A DNA stretch of 64,000 bases from Chitinophagaceae bacterium (GTDB taxonomy: Bacteria > Bacteroidota > Bacteroidia > Chitinophagales > Chitinophagaceae): positions 46,326 to 110,325 of the forward strand of contig JAGXRG010000001.1 of the NCBI GenBank assembly GCA_018335935.1, written 5' to 3'. Below, piece after piece: positions 39,611 through 50,045 of the stretch. The notes beneath the pieces were generated by a model that ran no database searches, was not told the DNA's origin, and saw nothing but the letters and a program-made list of their open reading frames with translations. Every line of letters starts with the position of its first letter. Positions within the stretch are counted from its first letter, which is position 1. Both the position numbers and the translations under genes were made by a program.

Positions 39611-40102
39611 TCATTTCAAATCTGCACTAGTAAAACTCAATGGTAATAAATGCTTTATAGTATTAATTATGAAAATTTTACCATCAATACCACTTAAAAT
39701 AATGCGTATAGGTGAATTAGCTCTTACTTCGTACTCCATAATACTTTGTCTGCACATACCACATGGACTAATTGGTTTTAAGCTAGAAGCATTTTCAACT
39801 TGATTATGATAACTTATAGCCATTGTTTGAACTGAAGCATTTGGATATAAAGAAGAAGCGGCAGATAATAATGATCTTTCTGCACAAATGGTTACAGGAT
39901 AACTGGCATTTTCTTGATTGGTACCTGTTATAATTTTTCCATTACTTAAAATAGCAGCAGCTCCTACATGAAAATGAGAATAAGGAGCATAAGCCAACTT
40001 AGTAACTTTTCTTGCCTTTTCTATTAATTTAGCATCTTGTTCATTTAATTCATCAATAGAATCATAAACTTCATATTCGAACTTAAAATTTGTTTTTTTC
40101 AT
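39611..40102 (-). CDS. cdd: cytidine deaminase
   Basis: AYAPYSHFHVGAA, TICAERSLL, PISPCGMCRQSIMEY. Start MKKTNFKF at 40102. Confidence 0.94.
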   Translation of the reverse strand: MKKTNFKFEYEVYDSIDELNEQDAKLIEKARKVTKLAYAPYSHFHVGAAAILSNGKIITGTNQENASYPVTICAERSLLSAASSLYPNASVQTMAISYHNQVENASSLKPISPCGMCRQSIMEYEVRANSPIRIILSGIDGKIFIINTIKHLLPLSFTSADLK

Positions 40103-40205
40103 ACAAAATTTTAGTGATAAAAAAGTCTTCAAAACATTGTGCTTTGAAGACTCAAAATTTGAAGCTATAAAATTAGGGCTTTATTGAATATAATGTTGCA
40201 ATATA

Positions 40206-40697
40206 TTAGCTTTTCATGTTTTCGTATTGTAATGGAATTCCAAAGTTTCCTGCCCTACAAAGTGCAATGACATCTTGCAAATCGTCAATTTTTTTTGCTG
40301 TAACACGAATAATGTTATCCATAATTGCAGCTTGAACTTTTAGTCCACTATCCTTAATGGCTTTTACAATTTTCTTTGCATCATCTTGTTTTAAACCATT
40401 TCTAACAGCTACTTCTTGTTTAACCACTTTACCACTTGGGTATGGTTCTTTACTAAAGTCAAAAGCATTGGCATCAATGCCTTGTTTAATTCCTCTGCTC
40501 AAAATTACATCAGTAATTTGTTGCAGTTTCATATCACTTTCTGCTTCAAGTTTAACAGTAAAATTCTTTTTATCTAATTCAATTTCTACATGAGAACCTC
40601 TAAAATCGAAACGATTTTGAATTTCTTTTTTTACCACATTAATGGCATTATCTAAGGTTTGTAAATCAACTTTACTAGCAATATCGAATGAAGCCAT
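40206..40697 (-). CDS. yajQ: YajQ family nucleotide-binding protein
   Basis: MASFDIASKVDLQTLDNAINVVKKEIQNRFDFRGS. Confidence 0.95.
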   Translation of the reverse strand: MASFDIASKVDLQTLDNAINVVKKEIQNRFDFRGSHVEIELDKKNFTVKLEAESDMKLQQITDVILSRGIKQGIDANAFDFSKEPYPSGKVVKQEVAVRNGLKQDDAKKIVKAIKDSGLKVQAAIMDNIIRVTAKKIDDLQDVIALCRAGNFGIPLQYENMKS

Positions 40698-40700
40698 GTT

Positions 40701-40735
40701 ATTAATTTTTAATTGTTAATTATAAATGTTTAATA
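40701..40735. repeat. degenerate heptamer array
   Basis: ATTAATT TTTAATT GTTAATT ATAAATG TTTAATA. Confidence 0.55.
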
Positions 40736-40822
40736 AATTCAAATGTAAAAAGTCAAACCAAAAAATTTTATCCCAATTCCAAATTCCCAATCAACCAATA
40801 AACTATTCAACTAATATACCAA

Positions 40823-42532
40823 TCAACTACTCAACCTATCCACTACCAAAAGGTCATGTTCTTTACCTGTTTTAATAGCAATTTCATATCCTGCATCTGC
40901 ATGTCTAATCACACCCATTCCAGGATCATTCCTTAACACTCTAGAAAGACGTGCAGCTGCAGCTTCTGTACCATCAGCAACAATTACCATTCCACTATGA
41001 ATGCTATAACCCATGCCTACACCTCCCCCATGATGCAAACTTACCCAACTTGCACCACCAGCAGTATTAACTAATGCATTTAATATTGGCCAATCTGCCA
41101 CAGCATCACTTCCATCTAACATGGCTTCAGTTTCTCTATTAGGAGAAGCAACAGAACCAGTATCTAAATGATCTCTTCCAATTACAATGGGTGCTTTTAC
41201 TTTTCCTGTTCTTACTAATTCATTAAAAGCTAAACCTGCTTTTTCTCTTTCTCCTTGTCCTAACCAACAAATACGTGCTGGTAAACCCTGAAAGGCAATT
41301 CTTTCTTTAGCCATTTTCATCCAACGCAACATACCTTTATTTTCTGGAAAAAGATTCATAATCACTTCATCGGTAACAGCAATATCATTAGGATCTCCAC
41401 TTAAAGCAGCCCAACGAAACGGACCTTTTCCTTCACAAAACAATGGACGAATATAAGCTGGAACAAAGCCTGGGAAAGCGAAGCAATTTACGGTTAACTG
41501 TTGACCGTTAACGGTTAACCGTTGGTATTCATCTGCTCTTGCTCGCAAATTATTTCCATAGTCAAAAGTTACAGCTCCACGATTCATTAATTCAATCATT
41601 AATTGAACGTGCAGATACATACTCTCATAACTTAATTCTAAATACTTTTTCTCATTTTCAACTCTTAAAACATTAGCTTGTTCATTGGTTAAGGTATGAG
41701 GAATATAACCAATTAAAGGATCATGAGCAGAAGTTTGATCGGTTAATACATCTATTGAAATATTTCTTTCAATTAATCTTTCTAATAAATGAATTGCATT
41801 ACACAAAACTCCAATACTTAATGCTTCAGCATTTTCTTTTGCAGCTATTGCCCTATCAATAGCTTCATCAATATTGGTATATTTTACATCAAGATATTTA
41901 GTTTCTATTCTTTTATCAATACGCCATTCTTCTACTTCTGCACAAAGTGCAACACCATCACACATAGTAATGGCCAAAGGCTGAGCCCCACCCATTCCTC
42001 CTAAACCTGCTGTAACAGTTAATTTGCCTTTAAAACTTCCTCCAAAATGTTTATCTGCAATTGCTGCAAAGGTTTCATAAGTGCCTTGAACGATACCCTG
42101 ACTGCCAATATAAATCCAACTTCCTGCGGTCATTTGCCCATACATCATTAATCCTTTCTTTTCTAACTCATCAAAGTGTTTCCAATTAGCCCAATTGGGT
42201 ACTAATTGTGAATTTGAAATTAAAACTCTTGGACTATCCTTATGTGTTTTTAAAATAGCTACAGGTTTACCACTTTGTATAAGCAAGGTTTCATCGTCTT
42301 CTAAATCTTTCAAACCCTTTATAATTAAATCAAGAGCCTCAAAATTTCTTGCTGCTTTTCCTCTTCCTCCATAAACAATTAAATCATCTGGTCGTTCAGC
42401 AACTTCTGGATCTAGATTATTTAACAGCATTCTCAAAGCTGCTTCTTGAACCCAGCCTTTACACTGTAAAGTTGAACCAGTAGGTGTTTTATATTTTATA
42501 GAATCGTATGTTCTTTTTTCAATTGTTGACAT
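40823..42532 (-). CDS. hutU: urocanate hydratase, with an in-frame heptamer-repeat segment
   Basis: [59 protein letters not shown]. Start [11 protein letters not shown] at 42532. Confidence 0.95.
   Translation of the reverse strand: MSTIEKRTYDSIKYKTPTGSTLQCKGWVQEAALRMLLNNLDPEVAERPDDLIVYGGRGKAARNFEALDLIIKGLKDLEDDETLLIQSGKPVAILKTHKDSPRVLISNSQLVPNWANWKHFDELEKKGLMMYGQMTAGSWIYIGSQGIVQGTYETFAAIADKHFGGSFKGKLTVTAGLGGMGGAQPLAITMCDGVALCAEVEEWRIDKRIETKYLDVKYTNIDEAIDRAIAAKENAEALSIGVLCNAIHLLERLIERNISIDVLTDQTSAHDPLIGYIPHTLTNEQANVLRVENEKKYLELSYESMYLHVQLMIELMNRGAVTFDYGNNLRARADEYQRLTVNGQQLTVNCFAFPGFVPAYIRPLFCEGKGPFRWAALSGDPNDIAVTDEVIMNLFPENKGMLRWMKMAKERIAFQGLPARICWLGQGEREKAGLAFNELVRTGKVKAPIVIGRDHLDTGSVASPNRETEAMLDGSDAVADWPILNALVNTAGGASWVSLHHGGGVGMGYSIHSGMVIVADGTEAAAARLSRVLRNDPGMGVIRHADAGYEIAIKTGKEHDLLVVDRLSS
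41492..41526. repeat. heptamer array GGTTAAC TGTTGAC CGTTAAC GGTTAAC CGTTGGT inside hutU
   Basis: Five consecutive 7-mers; encodes [13 protein letters not shown] on the minus strand. Confidence 0.85.
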
Positions 42533-42615
42533 GAAAGTTGAATTAGAGTGCAAATTTACGGAACAGCCTTTGAAATTTAGTAACTGAGTTATTTCATTAG
42601 ATTTGATGTAAGGTT

Positions 42616-42646
42616 TTGCTAAACATCAAGTTCCCCTTAGTTTTGT
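42616..42646 (+). promoter_or_regulatory. Bacteroidota-type promoter TTTG-N19-TAGTTTTG, potentially leaderless
   Basis: Exact consensus and spacing; ATG of the MlaD-like gene starts 3 nt after the -7 box (42650). Confidence 0.7.
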
Positions 42647-42649
42647 GTT

Positions 42650-43648
42650 ATGAAGATTTCAAATGAAACCAAAGTGGGTGCTTTAACAGCTATTGCCATT
42701 ACACTTTTAATTTTAGGATATAGTTTTTTAAAAGGAAGAAGTTTATTTAAAACAGGCAATTATATCTATGCAAAGTTTACTGATGTAAAAGGTTTGCAAG
42801 TTTCAAATTCTGTATATGTAAATGGATTTCAAATTGGGAATGTTATAGAAATTGAAAATGAAGATGCCAATTTAAATAACATAATAGTTGCCATTAAACT
42901 AAACACTAGTTATAATATTCCTGATAATTCTGTTGCATCAATAAAAGATAATCCTCTTGGTAGTCCACAAATTGAAATAAAACTAGGTACTAGTAAAATT
43001 TACTTAAAAAAAGGAGCAACTATACCTTCAGAAAATAGCCTTGGTATGTTTAGTGCTATTACAAATCAATTAACGCCTACAACAGACCAATTAAAAGCCA
43101 CTTTAAAAGAATTGGAATTGACCTTACAAAATATCAATAGTATTTTCGATCCAAAATCAAAATCTAATTTACAAGATGCCATTGCTAATATTAATAAAAC
43201 CACATTAATGTTGGCAGAGTCTACAACATCCTTAAATAGAATGTTAGAAAAACAGAATGGTTCTATTGCTAAAACAATGGATAATGTAAATAGTATTACC
43301 AGCAACTTAGCTAATCAAAATGAAAAAATCAGTGCAACTTTAACTAATATTAAAACAACTACTGAAAATTTAAGTGAAGCAGATTTAAAAGGCAGTGTGG
43401 CCAGTTTTAAAAAAAGTATTGATAATTTAAATTCGGTAATAGCAAAAATGAATAGTACCGATGGTTCTTTAGGCTTAATGATGAACGATAAAAAATTGTA
43501 CAACAATTTAAACAACTCTGTACGTAGTGCAAATATTTTGTTGGATGATTTGAGGGCTCACCCTAAACGTTATTTAAACTTTTCAGTTTTTGGTAAAAAA
43601 GATAAAGGTGGATATTTAATAGCCCCTTTAGACTCTACAAAAAACTAA
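42650..43648 (+). CDS. MlaD/MCE family protein
   Basis: KVGALTAIAITLLILGYSFLKGRSLFKTGNYIYAKFTDVKGLQVSNSVYVNGFQIGNV. Confidence 0.92.
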   Translation: MKISNETKVGALTAIAITLLILGYSFLKGRSLFKTGNYIYAKFTDVKGLQVSNSVYVNGFQIGNVIEIENEDANLNNIIVAIKLNTSYNIPDNSVASIKDNPLGSPQIEIKLGTSKIYLKKGATIPSENSLGMFSAITNQLTPTTDQLKATLKELELTLQNINSIFDPKSKSNLQDAIANINKTTLMLAESTTSLNRMLEKQNGSIAKTMDNVNSITSNLANQNEKISATLTNIKTTTENLSEADLKGSVASFKKSIDNLNSVIAKMNSTDGSLGLMMNDKKLYNNLNNSVRSANILLDDLRAHPKRYLNFSVFGKKDKGGYLIAPLDSTKN

Positions 43649-43666
43649 GATTTCCTCCTTGAAATA

Positions 43667-45328
43667 ATGTATAATAAAAAATTAGAAAAAATAAAATTTA
43701 CGCTCACTCTAAAAATATTTAGTTTTTCTTTTTTTATATTTTTATTTTTTTCCACAAATATTCTTGGACAACGAACTGCTATTAAAGATTCTGTTGCTCC
43801 CGGCAAAACAATTATTATTCTGAGTGCCGATCGCTATAATTTACAAGATAGAGATTCTAGTGGAAAATTTATATCATTAGCAGGTAATGCTAAAGTTCAA
43901 CAAGAAAAAACTTTCTTTAATGCCGACAGTATTGTTCTAAATCAAAAAGAAAATTTTTTAGAAGCTTTTGGCAATATTCATATTAACGATGCTGACAGTG
44001 TTCATACTTATGCTCAATATTTAAAATATTTTGGTAAAGAAAAATTGGCTCAACTAAGAATGAAAGTTAAATTAACTGATGGCAAAGGAACTTTAACTAC
44101 AGAAAATCTAGATTATGAAGTTGGATTAAAAATGGGCACATACACCAATGGAGGTAAATTAGTAAATGGAAAAACTACTTTAACCAGCAAAGAAGGATTC
44201 TACTATGGAGATACAAAAGATGTTTACTTCTACAAAAATGTAGAAATGTTTAGTCCAGATACTAAAATATTTACAGATACCTTAATTTACAACATTAATT
44301 CAGAAACTACCACATTCACAGCAATGGCAACCATCTTTAATGAACAAAGAAGAGTGGTTACTCGAGATGGTTTCTATAATTTAAAAACTAAGAAAGCCTA
44401 TTTTGGTAAAAGAACTTTTATTGAAGATAGTAGCTATACATTAAGAGCAGATGATATGCATTTTGATGATAGTACCGGTAAAGGAAGTTTTACAGGCAAT
44501 GCTGTATATAGAAGCAAAAGTGTAGTTGATGGATTCGACCTCATTGCAAACAATATCAAAACAAATTCTAAGCTAAAAACTTTATTAGCAACTGAGAAGC
44601 CCATTCTGTTTATTAAACAAGAAAATGATACTATTTATTTAACTGCTGATACTTTGTATTCTGGCAGATACACTTCGCTTCAAAAGAAAATGAATGTAAA
44701 AACACTTAGGGATACTATTAAAGGTGTGTATGAAATAACATACGATAAAGACAGTAGTAATGACAGATATTTTGAAGCCTATCATCATGTAAAAATATTT
44801 TCAGACTCTTTGCAAGCTCATGCTGATAGTCTTTTTTATAGTGGTGCAGATTCTGTGTTTAGACTGTTTAAAAACCCTATAGTTTGGGCACAAGAAAATC
44901 AAATTACTGGCGATACCATTTACATGTTTTTAAAAAATAAAAAACCAGAAAAACTAATGGTTCAAGAAAATGCAATGGCCATTAGTAAAGTAAACAACAC
45001 TTTCTTTAATCAAATTCGAGGGAATAATATTTTAGGAAATTTTGTAGATGGTAAAATTGATTTTTTAAAAACAAAAGGTAGTCCTGCAAAAAATGTTTAT
45101 TATGCTGAAGACGAAGAAAAAAAATTAGTTGGAGTAAATGAATCTTTAGCAGATGTTATTGAAGTGTATTTTAAAAATGATAAACCTGAGAAAGTTGTCT
45201 TCATTAATAATTTAACAGGAACAATGTTTCCTATTAATCAAGTAAATCATAGTTCAATACAAGTAGAAGGATTTAAATGGTTACAATCGCTTCGACCAAA
45301 AACCAAGTTTGAAATTTTTGGTAATTAA
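43667..45328 (+). CDS. OstA/LptA-like organic solvent tolerance domain protein
   Basis: Repeating LTTENLDYEVGLKMGTYTNGGKL, ADDMHFDDSTGKGSFTGNAVYRSK; preceded by an MCE gene. Confidence 0.85.
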   Translation: MYNKKLEKIKFTLTLKIFSFSFFIFLFFSTNILGQRTAIKDSVAPGKTIIILSADRYNLQDRDSSGKFISLAGNAKVQQEKTFFNADSIVLNQKENFLEAFGNIHINDADSVHTYAQYLKYFGKEKLAQLRMKVKLTDGKGTLTTENLDYEVGLKMGTYTNGGKLVNGKTTLTSKEGFYYGDTKDVYFYKNVEMFSPDTKIFTDTLIYNINSETTTFTAMATIFNEQRRVVTRDGFYNLKTKKAYFGKRTFIEDSSYTLRADDMHFDDSTGKGSFTGNAVYRSKSVVDGFDLIANNIKTNSKLKTLLATEKPILFIKQENDTIYLTADTLYSGRYTSLQKKMNVKTLRDTIKGVYEITYDKDSSNDRYFEAYHHVKIFSDSLQAHADSLFYSGADSVFRLFKNPIVWAQENQITGDTIYMFLKNKKPEKLMVQENAMAISKVNNTFFNQIRGNNILGNFVDGKIDFLKTKGSPAKNVYYAEDEEKKLVGVNESLADVIEVYFKNDKPEKVVFINNLTGTMFPINQVNHSSIQVEGFKWLQSLRPKTKFEIFGN

Positions 45329-46257
45329 ACACCTCCATTTTTTATAGAAATAATTTCTGCTGCAATACTCACTGCTATTTCTTGAGTGGTTTTACTGTTG
45401 ATTGGCAAACCAATTGGTGCTTTTACTTTAGCTAACATTGTATTAGTAATCCCTTCTACTCTTAACTCATTGAATAAAGTTTCTATTTTTTTTGAACTGC
45501 CTAAAAGACCAAGATATTTAAAAGTTTGTTGTATGATTTGTTTTAAGATGATTTTATCTGTTCTATATCCAACAGTCATAATCACCACATAATCTTTTTC
45601 GCTTGCCCGAAACTGTTCCATAAATGTTTCATAATTCACAATATGAATTTTATGAGTAAAATTATTTTGAGTTATGGTTGATAAATTTTCTCTGTCATCA
45701 TACACATGAACTTCAAAATTTAGAAACGACATAAGTTCAGACAATGCTAAACTACAATGACCACCACCAATAATATGAATAATAGATTTTGTTTCTAAGT
45801 ACTCAGAATAACTCCAAAGTTGTTCATCAATAAAATCAAAATCTTTTGCATCATCATCACTACAAATTAGTCCACTTTTACTAATAGTAAATGTTGAATG
45901 ATTTTGGTTGATGATTAACTGAATTGTTGAAAGATCACTTACTGATAAAGGAACAAAGGCAACCATTTGCGATCCACTACAAATCATGCCTGATTGATTT
46001 TTGCTTTTTTCTTTATCGTGAAATTGTTCTTGAAGAAATATTTTTGTAGATGATTGTTGTAACAATGATTTAGCTTTTTCAACCAGCTTAAACTCCATAA
46101 TTCCCCCACCAATAGTACCAAAAAAAGAATCATCAGCTGCAACTGCCATTTTAAAACCCTGCCTACCTGGTGAACTTCCATTGCTTTGAACAACACATAG
46201 CAGCATAATTTTGTGGACATGCTGCAATTTATTTTCTATAAATTTCCAAATACTCAT
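45325..46257 (-). CDS. xdhC: XdhC family protein (molybdenum cofactor insertion for xanthine dehydrogenase)
   Basis: VVQSNGSSPGRQGFKMAVAADDSFFGTIGGGIMEFKLVEKA; IHIIGGGHCSLALSELM; KVKAPIGLPINSKTTQEIAVSIAAEI. Confidence 0.93.
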   Translation of the reverse strand: MSIWKFIENKLQHVHKIMLLCVVQSNGSSPGRQGFKMAVAADDSFFGTIGGGIMEFKLVEKAKSLLQQSSTKIFLQEQFHDKEKSKNQSGMICSGSQMVAFVPLSVSDLSTIQLIINQNHSTFTISKSGLICSDDDAKDFDFIDEQLWSYSEYLETKSIIHIIGGGHCSLALSELMSFLNFEVHVYDDRENLSTITQNNFTHKIHIVNYETFMEQFRASEKDYVVIMTVGYRTDKIILKQIIQQTFKYLGLLGSSKKIETLFNELRVEGITNTMLAKVKAPIGLPINSKTTQEIAVSIAAEIISIKNGGV

Positions 46258-46268
46258 TTATAATTTTT

Positions 46269-46330
46269 TGCTACGAAGGCACAAAGATTCAAAGAGTAAA
46301 ATTTGTGTCGTTGTGCCTTTGTGGCTATTA
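46269..46330. repeat. inverted pair of octamer-type units (GGCACAAAG/TTGTGCCTTTGTGGC)
   Basis: GCTACGAAGGCACAAAGATTCAAAGAG...TGTGTCGTTGTGCCTTTGTGGCTA. Confidence 0.7.
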
Positions 46331-46334
46331 GAAC

Positions 46335-47669
46335 TTATTTCATTTTTCTATTCTCTAAAATATATTTGAAAGATCTACTTCTAATTTCATCTAAAGTTAA
46401 ACCTGTTGCTAAAACTTCTTCTTCAGTAATTGCACCACTATTTAATGCCCTTAAAAAATAATTCAATAATCCTTGTCCGGTTGCAGCATCATCAAACACA
46501 TCTCCAATTAAAGTGGCTCTTGCAGCTTTTTCTACAAAGGTTTTCAAACGTTCAACAGCATCGTCATAGCTTTCTAAAAAGAAAGCATATACAGCAGCAT
46601 AACGCATAGGGAATTGTGCTGGATTTAAATCCCAGCCTTGGTAAAATCCATTCCATAAAGAATGACGAATATGATCATAACCTTTTTTCCAAGCTCTGTG
46701 AACTACTTCTTTATTTTCTTCATGTTGCTGTGGTGTTAGTTCTCCTCTGTGTGGACCAATTGGCATTGTATTAGTTGCCCCATCACTCAACCATATTCCT
46801 GTATGTGCTAATGCTACTTTAGTCATGTGATGTGCAAAATCACAAACTGGATGATTCATTTCTTGATACTTGGCTGTGATATTACAACTTGCAGTATAAT
46901 CGTAAGTACCAAAATGCATGGCAATACAACGACCCTTGCTTGCCAAAATAAATTTGTTTAAAGGATTTGTTCCATCATAAGCCATGATGGATTGTGTGGT
47001 TTCAACCATCATTTCCATTTTTAAAATACCTTTATCTAAATTTAATTCTTCCTCTAAAATTTCAAAGAAGTTCGCCAAGGTTGCTGGTTGTTCTGGAATA
47101 GTAACTTTTGGCAACATCACTACAAAATTGTTGGGTAGTTTACCTTTAGTTTCTTTCACTAATGTTGAAACAAAAATATCCAATGTCTTCAACCCTCTTT
47201 CTTTCATTTCCTCAGTAAAGGGTTTGATACGAATGCCAATAAATGGAGATAAAGTATTTTCTTGCATTCCTTTAGCTACTTCTTTTGCAGCATATTCAGC
47301 TGTTGCATCTTCTTCTTCATTGCTTCTATTACCAAAACCATCTTCAAAATCAATTCTAAAATCTTCAATGGCTTCAGTCTTTAGTTTGGCTATAACTTTA
47401 GAATAAATTTTCTGATGAAAGCTGATATCACCTTCTAACCCAAATGCTTTACCAAATTCCTCAGCATTGGGTGCATAGGTTTCTAAAACTTCTAAAGCCC
47501 TTTCACCTAAAGACTTTGCAGCATCATACTTAAATAAATTTGCACCGCCATATAAAGTGTGTACAGGCTGACGATCACTTCTATCTCCAGGATAAATTTG
47601 CTGAAAAGCAGTATTAGCTTGCTTTAAACTGTTGAATAATTGTTCTTTTTTATGTTGTGGAATAGTCAT
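46335..47669 (-). CDS. HpcH/HpaI aldolase/citrate lyase superfamily-like protein (resembles DUF6986)
   Basis: IEDFRIDFEDGFGNRSNEEED, FIGIRIKPF, VMLPKVTIPEQ, KMEMMVETTQSIM; genomic context in purine catabolism. Confidence 0.75.
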   Translation of the reverse strand: MTIPQHKKEQLFNSLKQANTAFQQIYPGDRSDRQPVHTLYGGANLFKYDAAKSLGERALEVLETYAPNAEEFGKAFGLEGDISFHQKIYSKVIAKLKTEAIEDFRIDFEDGFGNRSNEEEDATAEYAAKEVAKGMQENTLSPFIGIRIKPFTEEMKERGLKTLDIFVSTLVKETKGKLPNNFVVMLPKVTIPEQPATLANFFEILEEELNLDKGILKMEMMVETTQSIMAYDGTNPLNKFILASKGRCIAMHFGTYDYTASCNITAKYQEMNHPVCDFAHHMTKVALAHTGIWLSDGATNTMPIGPHRGELTPQQHEENKEVVHRAWKKGYDHIRHSLWNGFYQGWDLNPAQFPMRYAAVYAFFLESYDDAVERLKTFVEKAARATLIGDVFDDAATGQGLLNYFLRALNSGAITEEEVLATGLTLDEIRSRSFKYILENRKMK

Positions 47670-47785
47670 TTTTAATTATTAATTATAAATTATTAATGGT
47701 TAATGGTTAATTATTGAATGTATTAAATTTTTATTTTTTTTAAAAAAGCTAATTTAAAATTTATCATTTACAATTTACAATTACT
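47670..47785. repeat. two degenerate heptamer arrays (47670-47720; 47751-47785)
   Basis: TTAATTA TTAATTA TAAATTA TTAATGG TTAATGG TTAATTA TTGAATG; CATTTAC AATTTAC AATTACT. Confidence 0.6.
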
Positions 47786-48633
47786 CAACTTCCTCTATAA
47801 GTACTATATCCAAAGGGATTGATGAGTAAAGGCACATGATAATGACTTTCATCTGTAACTGTAAACATAATTTCAACAGAAGGATAAAATGTTTTGATAT
47901 TCTTCTTCTCAAAATAAGAACCAGTGTTAAAAACCATTTTATAATTTCCTGCAGGTATAGTTTTTTCTGAAGGCAATAAATCTGAAATTCTACCATCTGC
48001 ATTCGTTACTCCTTGAGACAATGTTTTCCATTCACCATTTTCTTTACTCATCAATCGAATACTGATATCAGTACCTGGTTTTCCAATTGATGTATCCAAT
48101 ACATGTGTTGTAATCTGACTCATGTTTAAAAATTTAAAGTTACCATTTGAAATGATTTTTTTTAATCTGATGATGGTGATCTTTTGTTGTTCCGCCATTG
48201 CAATATGTAATTCTTCATCAACTGAATTCTCTACTCTATCTTTTATTAATTGCAACATTTCTGATGCAGATTTACCAGTAGCACAAACAATAAAAATAAA
48301 ACCAAATTGTTTTTCATATCTATTATTCAAAAAAGCTAATTGATGAATGGTTTCTTCATCTGCTGTTGTAATAGCAGCTTGTTCTTTACTTGCAAACTTT
48401 TCTTTCAAACTATTGATATCTCCAATCTTTGGATGATGTGTAAAAGATGCTCTCCAATCTTCTTCACTACATTCATCATACCATACCTTTGTAGCTTTAT
48501 CAATCAAATCTTTTTCAGAAGCAAATGGAAAATAATTCAACATGTGTTCAGTCCATTTTTTTGAACCACAACAACTGAACAAAAGTTCTTGAACCTTTTT
48601 TTTATCTAAAGCATTGAATGCAGCTAAAGTCAT
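47785..48633 (-). CDS. fused OHCU decarboxylase / hydroxyisourate hydrolase
   Basis: N-terminal OHCU decarboxylase (WRASFTHHPKIGDINSLKEKF); C-terminal transthyretin-like HIUase (ITTHVLDTSIGKPGTDISIRL...FGYSTYRGS). Confidence 0.93.
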   Translation of the reverse strand: MTLAAFNALDKKKVQELLFSCCGSKKWTEHMLNYFPFASEKDLIDKATKVWYDECSEEDWRASFTHHPKIGDINSLKEKFASKEQAAITTADEETIHQLAFLNNRYEKQFGFIFIVCATGKSASEMLQLIKDRVENSVDEELHIAMAEQQKITIIRLKKIISNGNFKFLNMSQITTHVLDTSIGKPGTDISIRLMSKENGEWKTLSQGVTNADGRISDLLPSEKTIPAGNYKMVFNTGSYFEKKNIKTFYPSVEIMFTVTDESHYHVPLLINPFGYSTYRGS

Positions 48634-48644
48634 AATCAGAAATT

Positions 48645-50045
48645 TTATTTTAAACTTGCTCCTTGTTCAATCCAACATCTAATAATATTTCTTTCTTCTT
48701 CCGTCATGTTGGTTTTATTATTTTGAGGCATAGTTTTAGTTAAAACAACTCGTTGCAAAATCAAATCTTTTTTTGCAATAATATCATTTGGTGTATCATA
48801 TTTTACTCCATTAGGTGCAATTTTATTTATATCATCAGTTGGTCGAGATGAATGACAACTAACACACCTATTCTGAATAATTGTATTTACTTCAACAAAA
48901 CTAATTGTCTCTTTACAAGCATTAGGATTTGCACTAGGTGCAGAAATAAAACAAGCTGATAAAAGTATAATTACTGAAATCGGTAACACCCAAACACTTT
49001 GTTGCTTTTTTTCTTTTAAGTTGAGGTAATGCTTTACACCAGCTGCTCCCAAAGAAATAATAGCTAAAATTAACCAAGAATATTTAAACCCAAATGTTGA
49101 AGGAAAATGGTTACTCACCATTACAAATAATACAGGTAATGTAAAATAATTATTATGTAAAGAACGTGCCAATGCATTTTTTCCTAACTGAGGATCTAAA
49201 GGTTTGCCTTCTTTAGCAGCTTTAACCATTGCTTTTTGTGAAGGAATAATCACAAAAAAAACATTGGCTACCATTAAGCTTCCTATCATTGCTCCAAAAT
49301 GCATGTATGCTGCACGACTGTTAAACACATGAGCATAAAACCATGCAAATCCAACTAATAAAATAAATCCTAAAAAAGTAAATAACAAGGGTTTTTTAAT
49401 TAATGGAGATTTACATAATAGATCATACATTAACCATGCAACAACAAAAGACCCTACACCAATTAAAATGCCTTGAGTGGGTGTAATATCTAAAATATTT
49501 TTATCAATCAAAAATGCAGAAGCATTAAAATAATACACTACAAACAATAAACAAAATCCAGAGAGCCATGTAAAATATGCTTCGTATTTAAACCAGTGCA
49601 AATGCTTAGGAATTGTTTTTGGGGCAACTTTATATTTTTCTAAATAATAAAATCCACCACCATGAACAGCCCATAAATTTCCTGCTAATTCATCTCGAAC
49701 ATTTTCAGTTCTATTTAAAGCATTTTCTAAAAAAACAAAATAAAATGATGCTCCAATCCAAGCAATACCAAATGTGATATGCATTACACGAATAATAATA
49801 TTAAGCCATTCCATTAAATGACTTTCTTGTGGAGTGCCTTTTACTAAAACATAAGTATTGATGATTAGTGCTATAATCACTAATATCATTCCTGTATAAA
49901 TAAAATTTTGTGCAGTTGAAAGATGCTCATTATCTGAATCATCAGACTGCATCAACTTAATAATTGTTGGCAGTTTATGAGACATCACTATCAGCATGAT
50001 TAATATGCTCAATAGCACAATGTATAATATGATGCTAATAGTCAC
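48645..50045 (-). CDS. puuD: urate hydroxylase PuuD-like (membrane domain plus cytochrome c)
   Basis: WLNIIIRVMHITFGIAWIGASFYFVFLENAL; C-terminal CVSCHSS heme-binding motif. Confidence 0.9.
   Translation of the reverse strand: MTISIILYIVLLSILIMLIVMSHKLPTIIKLMQSDDSDNEHLSTAQNFIYTGMILVIIALIINTYVLVKGTPQESHLMEWLNIIIRVMHITFGIAWIGASFYFVFLENALNRTENVRDELAGNLWAVHGGGFYYLEKYKVAPKTIPKHLHWFKYEAYFTWLSGFCLLFVVYYFNASAFLIDKNILDITPTQGILIGVGSFVVAWLMYDLLCKSPLIKKPLLFTFLGFILLVGFAWFYAHVFNSRAAYMHFGAMIGSLMVANVFFVIIPSQKAMVKAAKEGKPLDPQLGKNALARSLHNNYFTLPVLFVMVSNHFPSTFGFKYSWLILAIISLGAAGVKHYLNLKEKKQQSVWVLPISVIILLSACFISAPSANPNACKETISFVEVNTIIQNRCVSCHSSRPTDDINKIAPNGVKYDTPNDIIAKKDLILQRVVLTKTMPQNNKTNMTEEERNIIRCWIEQGASLK

Noticed and set aside
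46984-47406. Plus-strand ORF of 140 aa
   Set aside because: Antisense to the aldolase-like CDS, no independent start signals or motifs.
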